DNA from: Blasia pusilla
Lineage: Eukaryota; Marchantiophyta; Marchantiopsida; Blasiales
Direction: 5' to 3'
Assembly (NCBI GenBank): GCA_050084515.1
Contig: CM114275.1
Coordinates: forward strand, 2,914,001 to 2,978,000
Length of the DNA stretch: 64,000 nucleotides
A model generated the notes under the pieces. It searched no databases and was not told where the DNA came from. It saw only the letters and a list, made by a program, of their open reading frames with translations. Positions 56,751 to 64,000 of this stretch are shown here, in pieces. Made by a program: the position numbers and the translations under genes. Position 1 is the stretch's first letter; every line of letters begins with the position of its first letter.

Positions 56751-58695
56751 TCATACCCCAAAATGCCTTCGGTTGCACACCTTCAAGCATGTCCCTTTAT
56801 TTGGTGTTGGCATCCCACACTGCTGCCCCACAAGGGACAAATGGTACGAAAAATGACACAATGCTTTACTTCTGATCCCACATTGAGTCTTTGCAACATT
56901 TTTTGTTCTAGAGTTCGGTAGGAGTTTAAGTGTGAATGTTTGGATTCCTTGTTGGTAGAGGATTGATGTAGCTTGAAAACCATATGCACTTTCGAGAGTA
57001 TAATTGGCCGTGTGTGTCATTTTTTATTCAGAAAGATATGAGTGGGATAAGTGGAATGTAGTACATGCTAGTGGAGAGTCAAATTTCCCAGCTTGTTGGA
57101 GAGCCCCAATGGAGAGGTTTTATGTAGTTTTTGATTTTTTGTTCCAGGGGTTGTATATAGAAGCACTATCCATTTTTTTGTATGATTTGCTAGTGGTGAC
57201 CTCATTTAGAAAAAGTATCGATAAAAGTATTTAGGGGATCATGAAGCTAGAGTTTGATTATAAGGAAAGGAAACATCAAGAAGATTAGTCCAAGAAGGGT
57301 AGGAAAAGGAAAAAAAATGGCAAAAATGAAGAAAAACCCAATTTTTAATTGGTGGCCATTTAAGTAAAATGTGACTTTAGGGGATAGTCACGTAGGCACA
57401 TGGGTGGGGGAGGGAGGCGCATGGTAGCTTGAGATAGGGACTTATGGAGACTTGAGAGGCAAGCATGTGTCAAAATTATAATGTAGGTGGCACAATTTTC
57501 TTGGTTGACAATTGGAATTCTATCGTGTTGATGTTGTAAGGATTAAGGGGATGTTCTGATATAAATTTTTCCTAAGTATTGAGATTTGGAAATAAAGTTA
57601 TAGTTAGTTGCATTGGGATAAAAATTTCTGAAAAAAATCTATGGTTTTCTATTTTTTGGGCCAAATAGTATGTAGACCCAATTAACGATTATCTTCTAAG
57701 CTTGGTGCATAAGTTTTAGATTGGGGCTACATTTGGACGGAGGACTCGTTTGCCTCTTCTTAAGGATAGCTGGGGCAAGGAGATGACTTGTAAGGGACTT
57801 CTTCATGATGTTGAGCCTTTGCAACATTTTATTTTCTAGGGTTTGATAGGGGGCAAAGTGTTAGAGTTTGGATTCCCTCATGGTAGAGTATGCATATGGC
57901 TTGACAATCATAAATGCTTTTGAAAATATAATTGGCTATGTGGGCCATTTTTATTTGATTTTCTTTTTTGTATTCTTAGTATACATGTGTAGGTGGATTG
58001 TTGTTTGAGAATAATTTTCATGTTTATTTGGAAGACCGTTGGTATTTTTTGAGTGAATGTGAACAAGCATATAGATTTTGTAGCAACATGTATGTGCACA
58101 AAAATGATGTCTTATGCCACGAGAAGTGCCCTCTTTGTGGGCTTGTTGGTTGACAAGATTTTTTCCTCTACATATTAACTCTATTAGTGCGGGGCATGCT
58201 CCATTGGAGAGTGAAAATCATTATGAGTATTGCCAAAATGATTCTATAACCATCTTTGTAGATAGAATACATAGACTAAGGAACATTGATATGATACAAG
58301 TAGTTACAATTTAATATATCAATGTCTCTAGCATCTCATCCATTGCCAAAAATCCTAATTCTCGTGTTTGCACAAAAGCTTTAATTCGTACCATTGAAAA
58401 GATTCCATAACCACCTTTGAAGATGGAATACTTACTCCAACACCTATTTGGAGTTGGCGATGACCTAACATATGCCTCAAGGGCCTCAAGGACATAGTAC
58501 CAACGTATGGATCCACTTGTCCATATTGGCAGCCATCATCATGTGAGTACCACTTACATATAAAAGGAAATCATTCCTCCATCCATGTGTGACAACCCCT
58601 AGGAGATGACCCTACCTCGTCTCATCCCCAATATATGCCCCCCTTAAAGAAGAGATTTCTTTTTATTCAATGAAGGCATGGGTTTTTAAAAAATA
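56751..58695. other. AT-rich DNA with a ~140-bp direct repeat
   Basis: A block starting gagcctttgcaacatttt (near 57812) and a block starting gagtctttgcaacatttt (near 56884) match imperfectly for about 140 bases, including aatataattggct-type ends. The copies are about 930 bases apart. Short frames in between are not recognisable. Confidence 0.5.
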
Positions 58696-58737
58696 TGACT
58701 TAACTATGTTCCTTGACCTAGGAACATAGTTAAGTCA
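58696..58737. repeat. Perfect 18-bp inverted repeat
   Basis: The arms tgacttaactatgttcct (58696-58713) and its exact complement (58720-58737) flank a 6-base spacer. It would form a stable hairpin. It lies about 650 bases from the 3' end of the Helitron helicase remnant. Confidence 0.85.
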
Positions 58738-59379
58738 ATTCCTTGACATGAGGTTCAATCACTTCACTACACTCTACCACTTGGTTGCATACCCATCATG
58801 ACCTAAGAAAGAGGGAGAAAATGGGTAGATTTCGATGTAAAAGTGGAAGAGGGCAACCTGCCATTGGATGGAAGCTATGGGCATCTTTTGGGAAGTTGCA
58901 TTGTGTCACAATCACCACATGACATACAAAGCTTTAAGCTCCCCATTTTTAAGGCATCTTTTCGGAAATTATGTAGTGTCACAATACCATAGGCACGACT
59001 CTAAAGTTGAAGGTCCCCAATTCCATAGGTCCACAAGACTCCCTCTTGTAACTACTAAGAATGCATGTGCGATGCACTGGCATCAAAATAAATAATATTT
59101 GACAAATTTCCCACACGTATACACAATGGCCTCTCTAAATGTTATCGTTGGATAGTATGATATCCAATTTTGATGAAACACATCCTTATTTTTGAATTCA
59201 TGGCTTTCTTGGCAAGTACCAACTATATTGATTTAAAATCAATAAGAAACCATAAAATAAATAGGAAATTTTTGTGTAAAAAATACGAAATATTCAAAAT
59301 TATTTCCTTGTATTAATTTGAATAAAGTTCTTAATGATATACAACATTTCTTGGATAAACAACCCAAAAATTTTGTTGG

Positions 59380-60292
59380 ATTTTGATTATCAACCGTCAT
59401 ATGAATTGAATTCCTAGAACCTACTCTAGATAAGGCAACATATACTTGACCATGAGAAAATATTAGAGAGATTTGGCAAGTAGATGCCAACTCTCTCTAA
59501 TGTCTAACCTTGTGACGTATTAATGGTCATAACAAAGGTAGCACGAATAGGAAATTGAAATCATCGTCAATTAAAAGGTAAACCAGACTCAGAAGCAAGC
59601 GACAAAATGCGTGGAATAAAAATATGAGCTGCAAATTTTGTCCCGGTTATAATGACTACATCTATGACATGTAGACCAAATCCAACAATCACCAAGCGAG
59701 TCCCATTTACTTGTCCCTTTGCTCCATTCATATTTTGTAATAGCATGATGGGAGCTTGATCTTCAAAGTTAAACAATGTAGAGGCATTCCTCATGGAAAA
59801 CATGTATTCACAAATTTTGTTGGGTATATAAGCCTCATCCCATCATCACAAACCAAATTGGCACTTAAAAAAGTGTGTTCTTGGAAAAAGAGAAGAAATC
59901 ATTAAATCAAAAGGATAACATACAATAACAAACTAGTATTCATCATCTTATAGTAAAAGTATACAATATTTAAGATTTATTGAAAATTACCTCTCCTGGA
60001 AATCGAGGCATCATTTCAGCATTGATTATGTCCACAATACTATTCTTGGTTGAAAGAATAGAGATACCCTCAAGAAGTCAATATGACTCCATGTGTCAAC
60101 ATTACCGTCATAAACAATGTTGATGAGATCATTGAGTCTTGTTATCTTATTGATCATAGATTACGGAATTTGTACAATATCATCTCCAATGTCAAAATAT
60201 AATGGTATACAACCCTTGCCAACCTTTAATAACCAATTTGCAAACGCTTCTTGTTGATGATGTACTCGTCGACAGGGCATATTGTTCGAGCA
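59380..60292 (-). pseudogene. Helitron helicase (PIF1-like) half
   Basis: Minus-strand blocks in order are AFANWLLKVGKG near 60240, then IVDIINAEMMPRFPGE near 60000-60040, then APIMLLQNMNGAKGQVNGTR and ITGTKFAAHIFIPRI at 59567-59740. The helicase motif VI block IFSHGQVYVALSRVGSRNSI is at about 59400-59465. These match the C-terminal part of PIF1-type helicases in Helitron RepHel proteins, which unwind DNA during rolling-circle transposition. Motifs I-III and the Rep half are absent. The 5' side is cut at about 60292 by GC-rich DNA. Stops and shifts are frequent. Confidence 0.88.
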
Positions 60293-60545
60293 TAGATCCG
60301 CATCCAATCCGCGGAGGCTCTCAACAACTGGTAGTGAGCCTATGCCATGCCCACACACAGCCCACGGGGGCCCGCATCAGCCCGCAGGGAGACCGCCCGC
60401 ACTCCGCCTACCAAGGCTTGGCCCTCGTTGGACCCATAACCCACATGTGTGTCGCTCCTTGGCCCACACTTGCTCCTACGTCTAGAACCCACGCGAGGGA
60501 CTCAGACACTAAAAAGTCCCGGACGGGGGTCCGGTTTGACATATT
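60293..60545. other. GC-rich insert-like segment
   Basis: This block of about 250 bases is much richer in G and C (gcccgcatcagcccgcaggg and similar) than both flanks and cuts the Helitron helicase. It resembles a fragment of a GC-rich LTR. No second copy is in the window. Confidence 0.45.
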
Positions 60546-62393
60546 CGTGAACATGTTAGGACAAGCTCTCTAAGCATCTATATGCTCCATGGACAAACGT
60601 TTCCGTGCAATGTTGTTGTCAAGATGATTGAAACAAAACCTGCCATACCAAAAACCCATATTCGAGGAAAAAGTTACAAAGAAAATTGTAAACACCAAAA
60701 AAGAGGATGTGAGAAAAGGTGAAAGCCAATGACTGATATGAGGGAATGAGGTCATAACTTTAGGCCCAAGCTCCCACCTAGTAACACAAGAGCGAGAGAA
60801 TCAAGAGGAATCCTTTGATCCGATTGTAACTAGGAATCACACTGTAGGAAGAGTGCAATGAGTGAAATTATGTTTAGGAATCTATAAGCATATTAGGGAG
60901 AGAAGGAGGTCCAAAGATCCCAAGAACTTGGAATACCCCAACTTAAGTGGAAACAGAAAACCCAAATTCAAGCTTGAGAAGATGAATATGTTGAATCTTA
61001 TATCGAAAAGATTGGAGCACAACTGAAATAATCACAAGCAAAACCCTCAACAATCCTCCATCTTCTCCTCCATGGTCCTCCTCCCAAAGATCCAAAACTC
61101 TGGGTGTTTTACTTCTTGACAAACAATATGCTTAACAATGATTTATGTCTCTCTTCGTATACTAGTCTATGTTTTCTTCTTGTCTTCACCAACTATGAGG
61201 ATGAAAATAGCCCTTCATATGCAAGAAGACCCAAACATCATGGGACATGCATTCGAAGTAACATTTCGTCCTGAATCAACTCTCCACTTGAGCTGCTCCA
61301 ATTTCAATACCCATCAAATCTCATTACGTCCTGTTGGAGTGTCATTGGCAAGTACATTTGCTGATTTACTTACTCCATACAGATCTGACAATGTCTGGTG
61401 GAAGACAGGCAGGAATTGAAATTATGAACACAACTTTGAACGTTCACTTTCCGCATCACTTGAATTCAAAGGAGCTGACACAGAAGGAGCTCTGACGGTG
61501 CATGAAAATGCTTGAAGTTGGACAACTGATCGACGTATGAGCACTTTTCAGATTTCTGATGAGCCTATGGAGTTTGGCATTGTAAAGGTTCAGTCTGGTT
61601 GCTATGGAAGCATCCACAGAGGGTGCGGATATGTGCTTCACTTTGGACAGGAGAAAGAGGACGAGAATCTTCAGGATGCAAAAATCTATAGAAGTTGCTT
61701 GTCATGGCCTCCATGTTCCAGGCTCAAACTTGTCAGCTTGGCCTTGTGGTTCTGAAGATCTGGACGTGATGTCAACACATTACACAACAGAGTCGGCCCA
61801 GATCAGCACGATTAAGAATTGACATCTGAAGAGTGCATGAAGGGAGGCAAGGCTATGAGCACACATAGATCACTACACTACGTAAAACCTTAATTAGAAC
61901 ATTCGTACTAAGAAAAGTTGTGAACATGATGAAAACAAAGGGGGAAAGACACCATTACATTCTGAAGCCTGTGCTATGGACTAGAAAACACTAGTAAACC
62001 TCATCCAGATCAGAAATTACCCGTCTGCAGAAGAGTCCCCAGAAGGGGTAGATGTTCCAGATATATCTTTCAATCCCCTGTTGAAACATCATAGGTTTAT
62101 CCAGTTTTAATATTTCCACGTGGAATACTTCACCCATTGTCTGCTGATAGGACTAGTACATGTTGCCAGGCACATTGCAGCTTTCAGTTCTGGAAATCAC
62201 CATGACTGACCTTCTGACTATCACAAGTGGCTACATCTCCTTCTCTAAGAGGAGTATTGTCATTTCAATGAACGAATGCTTCATAGCCACAGTTCACTAA
62301 GAGGTCAATAAGCATCAAGTCAAATAAAATCTTATGCCATTCAAATTTGCAGTATCTCCGGCTGTGATGCCTATCTTTGTTAAATTACAATAC
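60546..62393. other. Unassigned DNA, possible exon traces
   Basis: Plus-strand frames at 61138-61419 and 61537-61822 are moderately protein-like (FEVTFRPESTLHLSCSNF; ISDEPMEFGIVKVQSGCYGS) but I recognise no family. This region also lies downstream of the minus-strand NDUFAF2-like gene and may hold its 3' untranslated exon. Confidence 0.3.
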
Positions 62394-63982
62394 CTGCTGC
62401 TCCGCCCTGGTGGTTGCCATGTACTGGGTTCTGCGGATTCCTTGACATCTCGCACTTTGGTGTACCTTGTGTGTGATGAATCAACTACCTTTGTTTGGCC
62501 AGAGTTAGTACCTGACAAACAAACACAATTTTCAACTCAATGGGAAAAGAATCCCACATAAAGTCACATACCTGACAAACAAAAATTTCAGTTTAGTGAA
62601 AAAAGAATCAGAAATGACATCTTTGGACATAATCGCAAGTTCATTCCTGTCTACAGAATTTGATCATACACGCTCTTGTTCAGAGACACTGTCCACAAAA
62701 GAGAAACAGTGCTATCTTTCTCCATATGAGCAAGCAGAAAGGTCTATGAGAGTGAGATCTACTGGTTCTCCTAACCAGCCTCTTGCAGTACATCAACATT
62801 TTTTTTGCACTTGGTTTCCATGACGAGACCCACCTCCACTGATCTGCTGCATCATGATCTCCATATCATCTGGGCTTGCATCATCTGCCAAAATGTACCA
62901 AACCTCAGGCATCTTCGTGAATCATTCAAATTGGACTTGAAAACAGTTCAGTTTGACCAGTGGGAAGCATCACACCTTCGCCGTACATGAAACTGATAAC
63001 TCGAGAAGTGACGGCCTGTCATTGTGAAAGAAAAAATCACCAAACGACAAAAAAACACATGGTGCTTCCCATGTGAGGACCTGAAATTCTCTAGACTGAC
63101 TTTACACTGGTACAAGACTTAGGAGCTAGAAACTACATTCTTACTATCTCCACCAGAAAATTACAATATTAAGAACCCAATACAGTTTAGTTCAAATCTT
63201 CCACTGACCTGCTTTTTGTCCTGATTGTGAGAGCTTGGCTTTGAGACGTCTTACATCTTCCTCCTTCTGAAGCACTGCACAAAATAACACACAGAATTCA
63301 CAAAGCTGATGCGTAAGCAAACATTACTAATTCATCACCACCACCTGCCATGGAGGTAAACACAAAGAGCAACATTACATGATGCCTGCAATTTGATGTG
63401 ATTCCGTTGAGCTTCCAAATCAAGGATCTCCTGCAAATTACACACACCAAGCCGATTTCATAGATTCCGTTAACAGTGGAGATGTCATCGTCATATTTCA
63501 AACACGTCCATTCCTTACATTCTCCTTTCTGAAACATTGGTGAAAGAGTGTGAACTCCTAGTCAGTGCCTCCTGGCAAGGATCTCATAATACACAATGGA
63601 AACAACTAGACAAGCCAGAAGTCCATCTCCATTTGTGCCAAATTAGATAAAAGAAGGCTGTAAAAAGGTCAGGAAAGCAGAACTTGATGGCTCATTTCAG
63701 ATGTGGAACTGCTCCAATATATATGCAGATCAAGACCACATTCTATCAGTACATTCAGATACAGAACTAATGAAGAACTCCTCTTGACAAAAATGAATAC
63801 TTTCAGGTTCCATGTGACTCAAAACAGCACACTCTTCATGGGTAAGAACTTAGACATGACCGTTCCCTACGTATCGTATGGTCTCGATCCTCATACCTGG
63901 GGAGATGGCGCCTCCCTTCTTGTTCCAGAAAGCCAACTGGTCCATTCAACTGCATAAATCCCCTCGAATTCAGACGAAGCTC
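62394..63982 (-). CDS. NDUFAF2: NDUFAF2/B17.2L-like complex I assembly factor, 5' end missing
   Basis: Four splice-bounded exons on the minus strand join in phase. Exon 63896-63982 encodes GIYAVEWTSWLSGTRREAPSPQ. Exon 63379-63430 encodes EILDLEAQRNHIKLQAS. Exon 63209-63274 encodes LLQKEEDVRRLKAKLSQSGQ. Exon 62834-62884 encodes ASPDDMEIMMQQISG, and exon 62394-62511 encodes TKVRDVKESAEPSTWQPPG with surrounding residues. Each exon has GT donor and AG acceptor. The V-E-W-x-S-W-L...R-x-x-P-x-P core, the E-x-x-x-L-E-x-x-R helix and the terminal T-W-Q-P-P are hallmarks of plant NDUFAF2 homologues, a paralogue of subunit NDUFA12 that acts as a late assembly chaperone of mitochondrial NADH dehydrogenase. 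The first exon(s) lie beyond 64000. A small extra exon near 62965-63020 is possible. The last exon may read through to a stop at 62315 or splice again. Confidence 0.82.
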
Positions 63983-64000
63983 CTCAGTAAGAATACACAG

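Overview
The window looks like nuclear DNA of a green plant. It has a nuclear-type tRNA-Thr gene, GT-AG spliceosomal introns, and the downstream exons of a plant-like mitochondrial complex I assembly factor (NDUFAF2/B17.2L type). Between these host islands it is filled with decayed plant-type transposons. The transposon flavour (a LINE, Helitrons, and Ty3/gypsy elements, one with a protease-to-reverse-transcriptase extension) suggests a spore-bearing land plant (moss, lycophyte or fern) more than a compact flowering-plant genome, but the species cannot be fixed from sequence alone.

Layout. 0-3 kb: tRNA-Thr(UGU) in otherwise unassigned DNA. 3.0-6.6 kb: degenerate tandem array of a ~150-bp unit, interrupted by a long hairpin. 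7-12.5 kb: unassigned DNA and one copy of an ~0.8-kb dispersed repeat. 12.6-13.6 kb: LINE remnant. 16.9-17.3 kb: terminal exon of a cysteine-rich membrane protein gene (minus). 18-21.5 kb: decayed hAT transposon with a BED finger, DUF659 and a dimerisation domain. 23.5-36 kb: old gypsy element B (plus) whose 5' LTR was split by a complete chromodomain gypsy element A (minus, 23826-29472, target duplication ATAAG). 35.9-41.8 kb: a copia element (minus) in two pieces, separated by a second B-type LTR plus leader. 43.3-46.2 kb: Helitron Rep half. 46.2-47.0 kb: LINE 3' end (minus). 47.06-56.75 kb: gypsy element D (plus). 59.4-60.3 kb: Helitron helicase half (minus). 62.4-64 kb: NDUFAF2-like gene (minus, 5' end outside the window).

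The most remarkable locus is element D. Between protease and reverse transcriptase it carries a C5 cytosine DNA methyltransferase domain, with motifs I, II, IV (Pro-Cys-Gln), VI (Glu-Asn-Val), VIII and X. After the integrase it carries a C4HC3 PHD finger, the place where chromoviruses carry a chromodomain. A retrotransposon with both a DNA-methylation writer and a chromatin reader suggests control of its own methylation and target choice. This copy is broken by many frameshifts and stops. Its ends are also odd: a 104-bp LTR-like sequence X occurs twice, identical, around a second copy of the 5' leader, and X is missing from the 5' end.

A second unexpected signal is a ~70-codon open frame shared by the leader of element A and the LTR-adjacent leader of element B. 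The amino acids are conserved while the codons have diverged, suggesting a real but unrecognised protein. All positions come from reading the sequence by eye; element and exon boundaries are good to a few bases where repeats or splice sites define them, and approximate elsewhere.
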